64,000 nt of DNA from Luteitalea pratensis (GTDB lineage Bacteria > Acidobacteriota > Vicinamibacteria > Vicinamibacterales > Vicinamibacteraceae), in NCBI RefSeq assembly GCF_001618865.1, contig NZ_CP015136.1, positions 4,437,001 through 4,501,000 on the forward strand, read 5' to 3'. Shown here piece by piece: positions 1 through 9,261 of this stretch; positions within the stretch are counted from its first letter, which is position 1, and every line of letters starts with the position of its first letter. A model generated the notes under the pieces. That model was not told the origin of the DNA. It ran no database searches and worked only from the letters and a program-made list of their open reading frames with translations. Position numbers and translations under genes: made by a program.

Positions 1-127
1 CCTTCTGCCTGGCCAGCCACCAGTAGCCGCCCCCGCCACCGACGCCAAGCAGGACGACCAGACCGACGATCAAGGGCAGCTTGCCCTGCCTGGCGCTGAC
101 ATCTGGGGACTTCGCGGCTTTGCTCAT
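1..127 (-). CDS. fliL: Flagellar basal body-associated protein FliL (N-terminus only)
   Basis: Only the first 42 codons lie in the window; the gene runs off the left edge. The reading starts MSKAAKSPDV, then a short basic stretch and one hydrophobic membrane segment (about residues 19-38, LIVGLVVLLGVGGGGGYWW). This is the usual FliL plan of a short cytoplasmic tail, a single transmembrane helix and a periplasmic domain. FliL surrounds the stator at the basal body and supports torque generation. It lies downstream of fliK on the same strand, where fliL is expected in hook and export operons. The call rests on position and membrane topology because the periplasmic domain is not visible. Confidence 0.72.
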   Translation of the reverse strand, partial: MSKAAKSPDVSARQGKLPLIVGLVVLLGVGGGGGYWWLARQK

Positions 128-327
128 GGACACTCCTGCGTCCGCCCGGTGTGGCGGCGGTTGCCGGAGGAAGGAGCAAGGGCGATGCCGCAGCGCAGCA
201 GGCGGCTGTGCCCGCGCCACACGATTCAAGTTGGCGGGAAATCTGCCGATTTCGATGAATCGGTATCGAGCGGGCGGCCGTGCCGCCGCCGCCCCTCCGG
301 CGGGGGTGACGGCAAGGCGACACGGCA

Positions 328-535
328 AGGAGAGAGGAGAGAGGACGGAGGAGAGAGGACGGAGGAGAGAGGACGGAGGAAGGATGGAGGAAGGATGGAG
401 GGAGGAGGGTCGAGGAAACCCCGCCGCCGTCAACGGGCATTTCCTCGGTCCCCTGTCCTCCGTCCTACCTCTGTCCTCCGTCCTCCGTCTTCCTTCCTCT
501 GTCTTCCGTCCTCCGTCCTCCGTCCTCCGTCCTAT
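328..535. repeat. Polypurine/polypyrimidine inverted repeat built of 7-bp units
   Basis: This fills most of the 408-bp fliK-fliL spacer, which holds no credible gene. The left arm is purine-rich on the plus strand, with GGACGGA and GGAGAGA units repeating every 14 bases. The right arm is the pyrimidine-rich counterpart, which on the minus strand reads as GGACGGA-type heptamers beginning directly after the fliK stop. The centre is closed by CGAGGAAA (411-418) and TTTCCTCG (440-447). The transcript could fold into a very long hairpin and separate fliK from fliL expression. The two overlapping plus-strand ORFs here are made of repeat and are not believed. Confidence 0.8.
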
Positions 536-2188
536 CTAGGCTTTCAGCTCGAATCGCGGCGCGGCGGGGTCCTGGTTGTCCTTCGTGGTGCCGCGAGGAC
601 GACGACCCCCTGGTTCGGGTGACTCTTCACGCGACTGCTGGCGCTGGTCGTCGGGCGACACCACGAGTTCGTCGAGTGTCAGGCCGGCTGCCTCCATCTG
701 CTGGCGAAGCGTCTGCTGGTGCTGAAGGACCCACTCCTGGACCTGAGCCGATTCCGCGCGCACGACCGCGGTCACCGCACCGCCCTCGACCCGAAGCGAC
801 ACGCTCACGGCGCCGAGGGCGTCGGGACGCAGGTGCAGCTTCGCTTCGCCTATCCCGTCTTTCCACTGCATCTTGATCGACGACACGAGCTGATGCAGCA
901 CCTGCTCGCCCGCCGCGGGCGGGAGCGGTGCCGCCGTGGCAGATACGGGCGTCGCCGTGGCGATTGGCGGGGATCCCGCAGACGTCGCGGTCAACACCTG
1001 GCCGGAGGCCGCCGTCGACGGTCCCGGTTCGCGCGGGTCGCGGGAGCCGCTTTCGCCGAGCGCCAGTCGCGTCAGCACGTCGGCCGCTCGGGCCGTGGGA
1101 AGCGGAGGATTCGAGAGCGGGGACTGGCCATCGACCTGCGCCCCTTCCTGGCGGGATGCCGTCCCAAGCGCCTGGGCGAGGCGACTGACCGCCTGTCCCG
1201 GCGCGCGTGAGACACCTGTGGCCTCGCCCTTGCGCTGCGCCACAATCGATGGCGGTGCGGGAACGTCGCCGCCCGATCGGCGGGCTGCAACGTGCCAGCG
1301 CGCCAGCATCTCGGCGGCCGGATTCGCCGATGGGGCATCAGACGATGCGACCTCGGGCCCCAGGGCGGGCGCCCAGTCTTCGCCCGCTCGTTGCGCGGTC
1401 AGCGCGGGCCCGTGCTCGACCGCTGGCGCGCTACCCGGAGGCAACGGAAGCGCCGCGCCTCCAGGCGCATCTTCGGGCGAGTTCGTGATCGGCTCGCTGC
1501 TGTCGCTTATGACGCCGACCGGCCCTGGCAGGGATGCTCTCCCGGGGACCACACCGTCGCTCGGGGTGCCCAATGTCGCTGGCGCGTCTGCGGGACTCCC
1601 CACGGCAGCGGCACGTGCACCGCTCATGGCGAGCGTTGACACGCCAGCCTCGCCGGCAGGGCTCTGGGCCACGGCCACGGCTGGCACACCTGTCTCGGTC
1701 ACGCCGATCGTGAGGGCGTGTTCCGCGGCAGGCTCAAAGCATTCAACCAATGGCACTGCCGATTCGCTGGCAGCTTCATCGACGCGCGAGTACGCGCCAG
1801 TGCCGAGCGCCAGAAGCAGCCAGGGTGCCTGAACCGGCGCAGCGCCGGGCGACTCGACTGGCACCGGCACGATCGACGACGAGCCGTCGGCATCGTCGAG
1901 GACCTTCTCCGGCGTTTCTGCCTCGGCAACGTGCGCGACACGGCCAGCGCGACCGGCGTTGGCGTTCGCGGCAGGCGGGCCCTTCTGCTCCTGGACGACA
2001 GCCAGGACGTGGGCAAAGCGCGACGCGGGTCGATCTGCGGCGGGCTTCGCGTCGCTGCGCCCGATGGCGGCGTGGCCTCGCCCGGCGAGGGGAACGAGGG
2101 ACGCCTTCGATGGCAGGGCTGCGGCCCGTGCCACGCTTGACGGTCCCCTGGCATTGGCAGTGGACGCAGGAAACGGAACGAGGCTCAT
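536..2188 (-). CDS. fliK: Flagellar hook-length control protein FliK
   Basis: 550 residues. The first ~430 are Ala/Pro/Ser-rich and of low complexity, as expected of the secreted ruler part of FliK. The C-terminal ~110 residues match the conserved Flg_hook domain: a QVLHQLVSSIKMQW segment, then LHLRPDALGAVSVSLRV and a helix ending LRQQMEAAGLTLDELVV. FliK measures hook length and switches export specificity at FlhB. It follows flgE by 58 bp on the same strand, the normal neighbourhood. The C-terminus is strongly basic. The variable N-terminal part cannot be aligned by eye, so the call rests on the C-terminal domain and context. Confidence 0.88.
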   Translation of the reverse strand: MSLVPFPASTANARGPSSVARAAALPSKASLVPLAGRGHAAIGRSDAKPAADRPASRFAHVLAVVQEQKGPPAANANAGRAGRVAHVAEAETPEKVLDDADGSSSIVPVPVESPGAAPVQAPWLLLALGTGAYSRVDEAASESAVPLVECFEPAAEHALTIGVTETGVPAVAVAQSPAGEAGVSTLAMSGARAAAVGSPADAPATLGTPSDGVVPGRASLPGPVGVISDSSEPITNSPEDAPGGAALPLPPGSAPAVEHGPALTAQRAGEDWAPALGPEVASSDAPSANPAAEMLARWHVAARRSGGDVPAPPSIVAQRKGEATGVSRAPGQAVSRLAQALGTASRQEGAQVDGQSPLSNPPLPTARAADVLTRLALGESGSRDPREPGPSTAASGQVLTATSAGSPPIATATPVSATAAPLPPAAGEQVLHQLVSSIKMQWKDGIGEAKLHLRPDALGAVSVSLRVEGGAVTAVVRAESAQVQEWVLQHQQTLRQQMEAAGLTLDELVVSPDDQRQQSREESPEPGGRRPRGTTKDNQDPAAPRFELKA

Positions 2189-2246
2189 GGAGCGCTCCGA
2201 ACGGTGGTCGGCGGACGGTTCGGGAAACCGCCCGCCTTCACGGGTA

Positions 2247-3506
2247 TTACCGCTTCAACTGGAGCGTTTCGACGAGCACTTCGTCGGCCACGGTGATGGT
2301 GCGTGAGTTGGCCTGGTAGCCGCGCTGCGCGAGGATCATCTGCGTGAACTCGGTCGCGATGTCGACGTTGGACTGCTCGATGGCGCTGCCGATCAACGTC
2401 CCGCGACCGCCGGTGCCGGCGGTGCCGACGTTGGGAATACCGGCCGCCTGGCTCTCGCCATAGCGATTGGCACCGAGCTTCACCAGCCCCTTCGGGTTGT
2501 TGAAGTTCGCCAGCGCGAGCTGGCCCACGGCGACGGTCTGACCGGCGCCGAACGTCGCGATGATCTTGCCCTCGCCGTCGACGGAGATGTTGCTGATCTG
2601 GCCTGCCTCGGAACCGTTCTGTGTCAGCAGCGACGTCTCGGATTTGGAGGAGAAGCTCGTGATGGACGGCTTGTCGGACGGCGGCGGCGTGATGTCCCAC
2701 GTGATGTTGCCGCCGGTGGCCCCGTTGGCCCATGCGGCCGGCGCGGTGAAGACGACGTCGGCAGCGGGATTGGTCAGCGTACCGGTGCCGTCGAACGTCA
2801 GGGTACCGGTCGAGAGCTGGAACAGCCCCGTGCCGCCGTTGACGTCGGCCTGCGGCACCGTCGCGGTGTACGTCCACGCGCCAGGACCGGTCTTCTGGAA
2901 ATCCACGGTGATGACGTGCGACTCGCCGAGCGCGTCGATGATCTTGATCGGCGTGGAGAAGTTGACCGCGCCGGTCACGTTCGCCCCGGCATCGAGGTTG
3001 ATGTTGGTGCGTACGCTCGTCGTGCCCACCGGGTCGCGGAGCACGCCGGGGGGGACGACGATGTCGCTCATCCCGCCGGTCGTCACGACCTCGCCGGTCG
3101 CCGGATCGAGCTGCGTGTAGCCCTGCACGCGCCAGCCATCGGACGTGACCAGTTCGCCGTCGGCGTTGAACGAGAAGTTGCCGGCGCGCGTGTACGCGTC
3201 GCCGCTCTCGCCGCGGACGACGAAAAAGCCGCTGCCCTGGATGGCGACGTTGGTCGCCTCGCGGGTGTTCTCGATGGCGCCCTGGCTGAAGACCGGCGAG
3301 ATCGAGCCGGTCACCACCCCGAGGCCGACCTGCATCGGGTTGATGCTGGTGCCGCCGACCGTCTGGCTCACGAGGTCCGCGAAGCTGACCGAGCTCGTCT
3401 TGTAGCCGATCGTGTTGATGTTCGCGAGGTTGTTGCCAATGACGCTCAGGTACGTCGCATTGGCGTTCAGCCCCGACAACCCGGCAGAAAAGGATCCGAC
3501 TGCCAT
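2247..3506 (-). CDS. flgE: Flagellar hook protein FlgE
   Basis: 419 residues. The N-terminus MAVGSFSAGLSGLNANATYL followed by SVIGNNLANINTIGYK is the flagellar rod/hook signature. The middle contains the FlgE D1/D2 region (QGSGFFVV, TRAGNFSFNADGELV, GWRVQGY). The C-terminus SNVDIATEFTQMILAQRGYQ ending ETLQLKR is the coiled-coil-forming axial-protein motif. FlgE polymerises into the hook outside the cell. It starts one base after the flgD stop, so the two are co-translated, and flgD supplies its cap. Length is close to the E. coli hook protein (402). Confidence 0.96.
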   Translation of the reverse strand: MAVGSFSAGLSGLNANATYLSVIGNNLANINTIGYKTSSVSFADLVSQTVGGTSINPMQVGLGVVTGSISPVFSQGAIENTREATNVAIQGSGFFVVRGESGDAYTRAGNFSFNADGELVTSDGWRVQGYTQLDPATGEVVTTGGMSDIVVPPGVLRDPVGTTSVRTNINLDAGANVTGAVNFSTPIKIIDALGESHVITVDFQKTGPGAWTYTATVPQADVNGGTGLFQLSTGTLTFDGTGTLTNPAADVVFTAPAAWANGATGGNITWDITPPPSDKPSITSFSSKSETSLLTQNGSEAGQISNISVDGEGKIIATFGAGQTVAVGQLALANFNNPKGLVKLGANRYGESQAAGIPNVGTAGTGGRGTLIGSAIEQSNVDIATEFTQMILAQRGYQANSRTITVADEVLVETLQLKR

Positions 3507-3507
3507 G

Positions 3508-3879
3508 TCACTTGCCTCCGTTGCTGGTGGTGCTGGTCCCGGTGTCGCCGGTGCTGCCGGGCGATGTGGCGCCGGTCGACGATGCCGCGCCGGTGCCGGC
3601 GGGGGCGGTCTCCGTGCCGGTGAGGGTCACGCCGAGGGCCGTCCCGATCTGATCGAGCCTGGTCGAGATCGAGGTGAGCTTCTCGAGCGAGCTGAACGTC
3701 GCCAACTGCGCGATGAACTCGCCGTTGTCCTGTGGCTTGGTCGGGTCCTGGTTCTGCAGCTGCGTCGTCAGCAGCTTCAGGAACGCGTCCTGGCCGAGGT
3801 CCCGTGTGGTCCGGTCCGTCTTGCCCTGGGTGGCGTTGGTCGCCGCCTGCGCTGTCGCGCCGATTGCTGGTGTGCTCAC
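3508..3879 (-). CDS. flgD: Flagellar hook assembly scaffold FlgD, short form
   Basis: 123 residues. It carries the conserved N-terminal FlgD segment [20 protein letters not shown] followed by [20 protein letters not shown]. The end is a low-complexity Thr/Gly/Ser/Ala tail. The usual C-terminal tudor/Ig-like domains (E. coli FlgD is 231 residues) are absent. FlgD caps the growing hook so that FlgE can polymerise. The start is GTG, overlapping the fliJ stop as GTGA. Short FlgD proteins with only the N-terminal export/cap segment are annotated in several phyla, so this is probably functional rather than truncated. Confidence 0.9.
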   Translation of the reverse strand: MSTPAIGATAQAATNATQGKTDRTTRDLGQDAFLKLLTTQLQNQDPTKPQDNGEFIAQLATFSSLEKLTSISTRLDQIGTALGVTLTGTETAPAGTGAASSTGATSPGSTGDTGTSTTSNGGK

Positions 3880-4331
3880 TGGAAGTCTCCTGCGCGACGG
3901 GCCGCCTTGGTCGTGGCCAGTTCGTCGATGGCCTGCATCTCGCGCCGGGCCGCCTCGGTGTCGAAGGCGAGCCGTGCGCGATCCTTGAACCGTTCGAGCA
4001 CCCGGCGCTGCTTGAGTGCTTCCTGTGCCTGCTGCAGGCGCAGGTCCCGCGTCTCGAGCCGGTCGCGGACGTCGAGGCGCCCGGCCTCGACGTCACGTGT
4101 CTTCACGACAATCCAATTTCGATGCCACGTGAGCCGGACCACGTCCGCTCCTTCCCGCTCCGCCTGGTTGGCCGATACGTAGGCATCACGCAACCGGTCG
4201 TCGGCGAGCGTGAGTCCGCGTTCTGCCTCCTGCAGGTGCCGTTCTGCCCGTGCGAGCGCCTGTTGCGCCTGGTCCTCGGTGCGTTGGCGCATCTGCAGCA
4301 CCGGCTCGAGCCTAAAGCGGAAGGGCGACAT
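3876..4331 (-). CDS. fliJ: Flagellar export chaperone FliJ
   Basis: 151 residues, almost entirely charged alpha-helix with heptad-like spacing, typical of the antiparallel coiled coil of FliJ. It begins [19 protein letters not shown], the usual FliJ opening (short hydrophobic start, then LxxVLxxR). FliJ is the stalk-like subunit of the export ATPase, binding FliI and FlhA. The start at 4331 is chosen because it gives the canonical N-terminus; the open frame continues upstream without similarity. It sits after fliI across a 127-bp spacer carrying a CGGAGG repeat, and its stop overlaps the flgD GTG. Confidence 0.88.
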   Translation of the reverse strand: MSPFRFRLEPVLQMRQRTEDQAQQALARAERHLQEAERGLTLADDRLRDAYVSANQAEREGADVVRLTWHRNWIVVKTRDVEAGRLDVRDRLETRDLRLQQAQEALKQRRVLERFKDRARLAFDTEAARREMQAIDELATTKAARRAGDFQ

Positions 4332-4458
4332 GCCGATTGGGTCGAGTGTGTGGATCCAGGCCCGCGTGCGCAAAGTGTCGAGCGTACGACAGCCTCGTCC
4401 GGGTGGCTTGCCGCGCCGAAGCCCGGAGGCGGAGGCGGAGGCGGAGGTGGGCCATGAT

Positions 4459-5787
4459 CTAGAGCGCCTCGAGCGACTGGACCGCGCCGTCGTACTCGAC
4501 GAGATCGTCGGACGGCTGCTTGAGGAACGCGTCGACGGCCTCGCGGTGCGCCAGCGCCTCGTCGATGCGCGCGCTGGAGCCGGCAACGTAGGCGCCGACC
4601 GACACGAGATCCTCGTTCTCGCGCACGAGTGACAGCCAGTCACGCACGGTGCCGGCCTTGCGCCGATGGTCCGCCGTGGTCACGTCGGGCATCGTGCGGC
4701 TCACGCTCGAGAGCACATCGATGGCCGGGTAGTGGTTCCTGGCGCCGAGAGCGCGCGAGAGCACCACGTGCCCGTCGAGGATGGCGCGCACGTTGTCGGC
4801 CACCGGCTCGTTGGTGTCATCGCCCTCGACCAGGACGGTGTAGATGGCCGTGATCGATCCGCGGCCCTGCACATTACCGGCGCGTTCGAGCAAGCCGGGC
4901 AGCAGCCCGAAGACCGACGGCGGATAGCCCTTGGCCGTCGGCGGCTCGCCGGCCGCGAGTCCGACTTCGCGCTGCGCCATCGCAAAGCGCGTCAGCGAAT
5001 CCATCATCAGCAGGACGTGCTTGCCCTGATCGCGAAACCACTCGGCCATCGCCGTCGCGGCATACGCGGCGCGTAGCCGGACGAGCGGCGGGTTATCCGA
5101 CGTGGAAACGACGACCACCGAGCGACGACGGCCTTCGGGGCCGAGGTCGTGCTCGAGGAAGCTGCGCACCTCCCGGCCGCGCTCCCCCACCAGGGCAATG
5201 ACGGCGACGTCGGCGCCGGTGCCGCGCGCCATCATCCCGAGCAGGGTGCTCTTGCCGACACCGCTGCCGCCGAACAGGCCGATGCGCTGGCCGCGGCCGA
5301 CGGTGAGCAAGGCGTCGATGGCACGGACGCCAGTGCCGAGCGGGATATCGATTGGCTGTCGTGCCAGCGGGTTGAGCGGCGGCGGATGCAGCGGCCCGAG
5401 TTCAGTGGTGCCGAGCGGGCCGAGATCGTCCAGAGGGCGGCAGAGGCCGTCCATCACGCGTCCGAGCAGGGCGTCGCCGACCGGCACCGATGCAGGCCGT
5501 CCGCGCGACACGATCAGGTCGCCCGGGCGGATGCCGGTGGTGCTGCCGAGGGGCACCGACTGCAGGAGGTTGTCGCGAAACCCGACCACCTCGAGCAACA
5601 GGGGCGGCTCGCCACCACGCGGGGCCAGTTCGCACAACTCGCCGACGCGCACCCGTGGACCGCGCGACTCGACGAGCAGGCCGACCGTGCGCACCACCTG
5701 CCCGACCATGGGAAGGGGATCGGCCGCCTGGACCTGCTCGTGATACCGGGCGAGGGAGAACCCGCTCGCGAAATCGATGACACTCAT
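4459..5787 (-). CDS. fliI: Flagellar export ATPase FliI
   Basis: 442 residues. Rotary-ATPase-like enzyme that powers or times flagellar type III export. Walker A is GLFGGSGVGKSTLLG (about residues 163-177). Walker B is VLLMMDSLTRFAMAQREVGL, followed by the FliI/YscN signature EPPTAKGYPPSVF. The start at 5787 shares one base with the fliH stop (TGATG), so translation is coupled; the frame upstream is only an antisense-like extension inside fliH. Length agrees with the family (E. coli 457). It works with FliH (regulator) and FliJ (stalk), encoded on either side. Confidence 0.97.
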   Translation of the reverse strand: MSVIDFASGFSLARYHEQVQAADPLPMVGQVVRTVGLLVESRGPRVRVGELCELAPRGGEPPLLLEVVGFRDNLLQSVPLGSTTGIRPGDLIVSRGRPASVPVGDALLGRVMDGLCRPLDDLGPLGTTELGPLHPPPLNPLARQPIDIPLGTGVRAIDALLTVGRGQRIGLFGGSGVGKSTLLGMMARGTGADVAVIALVGERGREVRSFLEHDLGPEGRRRSVVVVSTSDNPPLVRLRAAYAATAMAEWFRDQGKHVLLMMDSLTRFAMAQREVGLAAGEPPTAKGYPPSVFGLLPGLLERAGNVQGRGSITAIYTVLVEGDDTNEPVADNVRAILDGHVVLSRALGARNHYPAIDVLSSVSRTMPDVTTADHRRKAGTVRDWLSLVRENEDLVSVGAYVAGSSARIDEALAHREAVDAFLKQPSDDLVEYDGAVQSLEAL

Positions 5788-6539
5788 CAGGCGACACCCC
5801 GCCGGGCCGGCATCATCGGCACGGCCTCGCCGAGGACCGCACGCGCGATCTCGTCGACCTGCGCGTCGACCGACGCGTTGATGAAGCCGAATTCCGATTC
5901 GACCACGCAGCCGCCGCGAGCCACGGACGGATCGGCCAGAATCTCGACCTGGCGGCCAGCCAGCGGGGTCGCGTGCCCGGCAGTGACAGTCGTGTAGTCG
6001 TCGGGATGGAGCCGTACGGTCGCCGGTGTCGCTCCGCCGAGACGTTCGAGCGCGATGTGCGCGAGGGCGGCGGTGAGTTCGGGATCGACACTGACCTCGC
6101 GCTGCAGGATCCGCCGGGCGATCGCCACCGACAGGTGGACCAGTTCGCGTTCGGTCTGGCGCACCATGTTGTCTCGCAGACCGGAGAGTTCCTCGAGCGT
6201 CTGCGCGAGGCGGCGCAGCATGGCCTCCGCGCGCTTGCCGCCGGCTTCGAGGCCGGCGCGCTCCCCCTGCGCATACCCCTTCGTGAATGCATCCCGTTCG
6301 AGCGCGGCCAGTTGGGCCTGCTGCTCGGCGCTGGGCTGCCATGGCTCCGGTGGCGCCGCTGGCGACGCTGGACGCACCGCGGGCGACGTCGCCTGCGTCC
6401 GCTGCACGTCGGCGTCGTGGGGCGCCCAGATCTCGGCCGAACTCGGCGCCTGGAGATGGCCACCGGTCTCGGTGGGACTCCATGCGAAGCGTTCGACCAC
6501 AACCCCGTCGGCACGCAGTCGCCGCGTCTTAAGTGACAT
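5787..6539 (-). CDS. fliH: Flagellar assembly protein FliH
   Basis: 250 residues. The N-terminal ~70 residues are Pro/Ala-rich. Then comes FTKGYAQGERAGLEAGGKRAEAM, which contains GxxxG-type spacing characteristic of FliH, and a C-terminal domain with VHLSVAIARRILQREVS and LHPDDY, matching FliH/HrpE. FliH tethers and inhibits FliI and brings it to the FliN ring. The start overlaps the 3-prime end of fliG by 11 bp and the stop overlaps fliI by one base. Sequence conservation in FliH is low, so the call combines motif and context. Confidence 0.92.
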   Translation of the reverse strand: MSLKTRRLRADGVVVERFAWSPTETGGHLQAPSSAEIWAPHDADVQRTQATSPAVRPASPAAPPEPWQPSAEQQAQLAALERDAFTKGYAQGERAGLEAGGKRAEAMLRRLAQTLEELSGLRDNMVRQTERELVHLSVAIARRILQREVSVDPELTAALAHIALERLGGATPATVRLHPDDYTTVTAGHATPLAGRQVEILADPSVARGGCVVESEFGFINASVDAQVDEIARAVLGEAVPMMPARRGVA

Positions 6540-7557
6540 ACGGCTCCCCGGCGGCAGCGCCGGTCTGCAGCAGGCCTTCCTCCTCCAGCTTGCGCGCGAT
6601 GCCGACCACCTCCTGCTGCGCCTTCTCCACTTCGCGCAGGCGCACCGCGCCGAGCAGCTCGATCTCCTCGCGAATCATGTCCACGGCACGCTTGGACATG
6701 TTCTGGAAGAACCGGTTGCGGATGTCCTCAGACGTGCCCTTGAGGGCGACCGTCAGGACCTTCTTGTCGGCGCGCTGGACGATCTCGCGCAGCGCGTTGT
6801 CGTCGACGTGGAGGAGGTCGTCGAACACGAACATCAGGTGACGGATCGAGACTGCCAGGTCCGGCGTCTGCGATTCGATCGCTTCGAGCACGGGCTGGCT
6901 GACGCTGCGATCGATCCGATTGAGCAACTCGGCCACCGCGCGCACGCCGCCGTACGACTCGTGCGTGCTCGCGCCCAGTGACTTCAACCGCTGCTCGATG
7001 ACCGACGAAATGCGGGAGATGACCTCCGGCGAAATTTCCTCGAGGTTCGCCATCCGCGTCACGACCTCGACACGCAGGTCCTCGGGGAGACTCTGCATCA
7101 ACTGCGCCGCCGGGCCCGGCTTGAGGTGCGCCAGGATCAGCGCGATGGTCTGCGGATGCTCGCTCTGGATGAACTTGGACAACTGCTGCGGATCCGCCTT
7201 CTCGAGGCCGGTGAAGGCCATCGACGACTCGAAGGTCTTGACGACGCGATCGAGCACGCGCTTGGCGAGTTCGGGACCGAGCGACTTGACCAGCAGCTTG
7301 GACGCGTATTCGACGCCGCCCTTGGTGACGTACTCGGCGGCCTTCCACATCTGGTGGAATTCCTCGAGCACGTCGGTCGCCGTCGCTGCCGGCACCGGAC
7401 CGAGCAGCGCGACCTCGCGCGCGATCAACTCGATCTCTTCCTCGTTGAGGTGCTTGAACAGTTCCCCGGACACGTGCTCACCGAGCACCACCGTGAGGAT
7501 GGCGGCCTTGCGGACGCCGTTCAGGACCTCGACCTTCGGAGCGAGCGCCGTGGCCAT
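6529..7557 (-). CDS. fliG: Flagellar motor switch protein FliG
   Basis: 342 residues. Rotor protein that couples stator force to rotation and binds FliF and FliM. Seen motifs: N-terminal RKAAILTVVLGEHVSGELFKHL, the middle-domain SEHPQTIALILAHL (EHPQ motif contacting FliM), and C-terminal torque-helix region LMFVFDDLLHVDDNALREIV with charged residues. The ATG lies 3 bp after the fliF stop. Length is standard (E. coli 331). Confidence 0.98.
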   Translation of the reverse strand: MATALAPKVEVLNGVRKAAILTVVLGEHVSGELFKHLNEEEIELIAREVALLGPVPAATATDVLEEFHQMWKAAEYVTKGGVEYASKLLVKSLGPELAKRVLDRVVKTFESSMAFTGLEKADPQQLSKFIQSEHPQTIALILAHLKPGPAAQLMQSLPEDLRVEVVTRMANLEEISPEVISRISSVIEQRLKSLGASTHESYGGVRAVAELLNRIDRSVSQPVLEAIESQTPDLAVSIRHLMFVFDDLLHVDDNALREIVQRADKKVLTVALKGTSEDIRNRFFQNMSKRAVDMIREEIELLGAVRLREVEKAQQEVVGIARKLEEEGLLQTGAAAGEPYVT

Positions 7558-7560
7558 GTC

Positions 7561-9225
7561 CTAGCTCCTCCCCTCGGTCAGCCAGCCGCGTACCAGCTTG
7601 GCCGCGCTTTCGGGCTCCTTGTTGGCCAGCGTGGCGACCCGTCGCGTCAGCACCGGCTGGCGCCGATCGCCGTCGTTGGGCATCGCGTCGAGCCGCGCCT
7701 CGATCTCGCCCTCGATCTCCTCGATGGTTCGGGGCAGCTGTTGCGGCATGCCGATCGTCGCGTGTGGACGGTCGAGGGCCGGCACGGCGAGCAGGCGGCC
7801 CACCACCGGGCGGACGACCAGCAACAGCACCATGGCGACGATCAGCAGGACCGCCAGGCCACGGACGGCGCCGCTGCTCTGGTCGCTGACACGCTGCCAC
7901 ATCGACGGCTTGGCGATGGGCTCGCTGACGGGCGCCTCGAAGGGGATGTTCTCGACACTGACCATGTCTCCGCGCTGCGTGTCGATGCCGAGCGAGGCGG
8001 CGACAAGCTTCTGCAGCTTCTGCATCGCCCCGGGATCGCGCGGCTTGCGCTTCGTGCTGACCGTGCCGTCCTGCGCCGTAGTGGTCACGTGCTCGTCGTC
8101 CACGAGGACCGCCACCGAGACCTTGGCCACCTCGCCACGCGGGCGGATGGTGTGGGTCACGGTCTTGCTCACTTCGTAATTCGACAGCTTCGTGCTCTTC
8201 GTGAGTCCGCGACTCGTCGTCGTCGAGCCGGTCGTGGACGGCGACGGCGTGCCGTCAGGTCGCACCACCGCGGGCAGATTGGCCTGCGCGCCCGCAATGC
8301 CGCCGTTGCTGTCGGCAGTGTTGCCTTCGGTCAGGGTGCTCTCGCTGCGCAGCACCGTCTCCGGGTCGTACTGTTCCGTCGTCTGCTCCTGCGACGCCCC
8401 GTGCAACTGCACCGAGACGTTGGCGCGCACCCGCTCGACGCCGACCACCGGCTCGAGCAGGGCGACGACCTTCATGCCCATGTCGCGTTCGTATTTCTGC
8501 TGACGCTCGAGATCCGCGCCGGCCATCGCGCCGTCGTCCTGGCCCATCGCGCCGCGGGCGAGGGAGCGGCCGGTGCTGTCGATGATGACGACCTGTTCGG
8601 GTCGCAATCCCTCGACACTGGCGGCGACCAGGTTCGTGATCGACGTGGCAGCCTGCGGCGGCAGCGCCCGCGTGCCCTTCAGCGTCAGCGTGACCGATGC
8701 CTTGGCCGGCTGCTCCCTGGCGCCGAACAACGACTCCTTCTGCATCGCGATGTGCACCCGCGCGGCCTGCACCTCGGTCAGCGTCGAAATCGTGCGCGCC
8801 AACTCGCCCTCGAGCGCGCGGCGGTAATTGACGTGCTCGAGGAACTCGGTCTGCCCGAAGGCCACCTTGTCGAAGATCTCGAAGCCGATGCGGCCGCTGG
8901 TCGGCATGCCCTCGCCAGCGAACTGCAGGCGGAGGTTGTCCGTGCTGTTGGTAGGCACGAGCACGGTGCGGCCACCGTCCTGCAACTGGTAGGCGACGTT
9001 GTCGCCCTTCAGCCGCTCGACGACGCGCGCCGCCTCTTCGCCATTCAACTCGCTGAACAGGACGCGGTACTCGGTGCGATTGAGGTACCACGTCGAGCCG
9101 ATGACCAGGCCCAGGACGCCAACGAACACGGCGGCCAGCGAGATCAGCTGCGCGGTGCTGAGCGAGGCGCGCACCACCTTGCTCTTTTCGACCAGCGCCT
9201 GCCACTGCACGGGAAGGAATGCCAC
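7561..9225 (-). CDS. fliF: Flagellar MS-ring protein FliF
   Basis: 554 residues. Forms the MS ring in the inner membrane, the base on which rotor and export gate assemble. Transmembrane helices are seen near residues 24-46 (LISLAAVFVGVLGLVIGSTW) and about 452-474 (GLAVLLIVAMVLLLVV). Between them are ring-building YscJ/FliF motifs such as EGELARTISTLTEVQAARVH. The C-terminal tail ends in VRGWLTEG, the FliG-binding helix. The GTG start at 9225 is preceded by AGGAG. It lies between fliE (35 bp upstream) and fliG. Confidence 0.97.
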   Translation of the reverse strand: MAFLPVQWQALVEKSKVVRASLSTAQLISLAAVFVGVLGLVIGSTWYLNRTEYRVLFSELNGEEAARVVERLKGDNVAYQLQDGGRTVLVPTNSTDNLRLQFAGEGMPTSGRIGFEIFDKVAFGQTEFLEHVNYRRALEGELARTISTLTEVQAARVHIAMQKESLFGAREQPAKASVTLTLKGTRALPPQAATSITNLVAASVEGLRPEQVVIIDSTGRSLARGAMGQDDGAMAGADLERQQKYERDMGMKVVALLEPVVGVERVRANVSVQLHGASQEQTTEQYDPETVLRSESTLTEGNTADSNGGIAGAQANLPAVVRPDGTPSPSTTGSTTTSRGLTKSTKLSNYEVSKTVTHTIRPRGEVAKVSVAVLVDDEHVTTTAQDGTVSTKRKPRDPGAMQKLQKLVAASLGIDTQRGDMVSVENIPFEAPVSEPIAKPSMWQRVSDQSSGAVRGLAVLLIVAMVLLLVVRPVVGRLLAVPALDRPHATIGMPQQLPRTIEEIEGEIEARLDAMPNDGDRRQPVLTRRVATLANKEPESAAKLVRGWLTEGRS

Positions 9226-9261
9226 GGCGGACTCGACTCCTCGGATGGGTGGACAGCCGCC

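Noticed and set aside
81-622. Two overlapping plus-strand ORFs of about 155 codons
   Set aside because: They consist of purine/pyrimidine repeats and fliK antisense; no coding signal.
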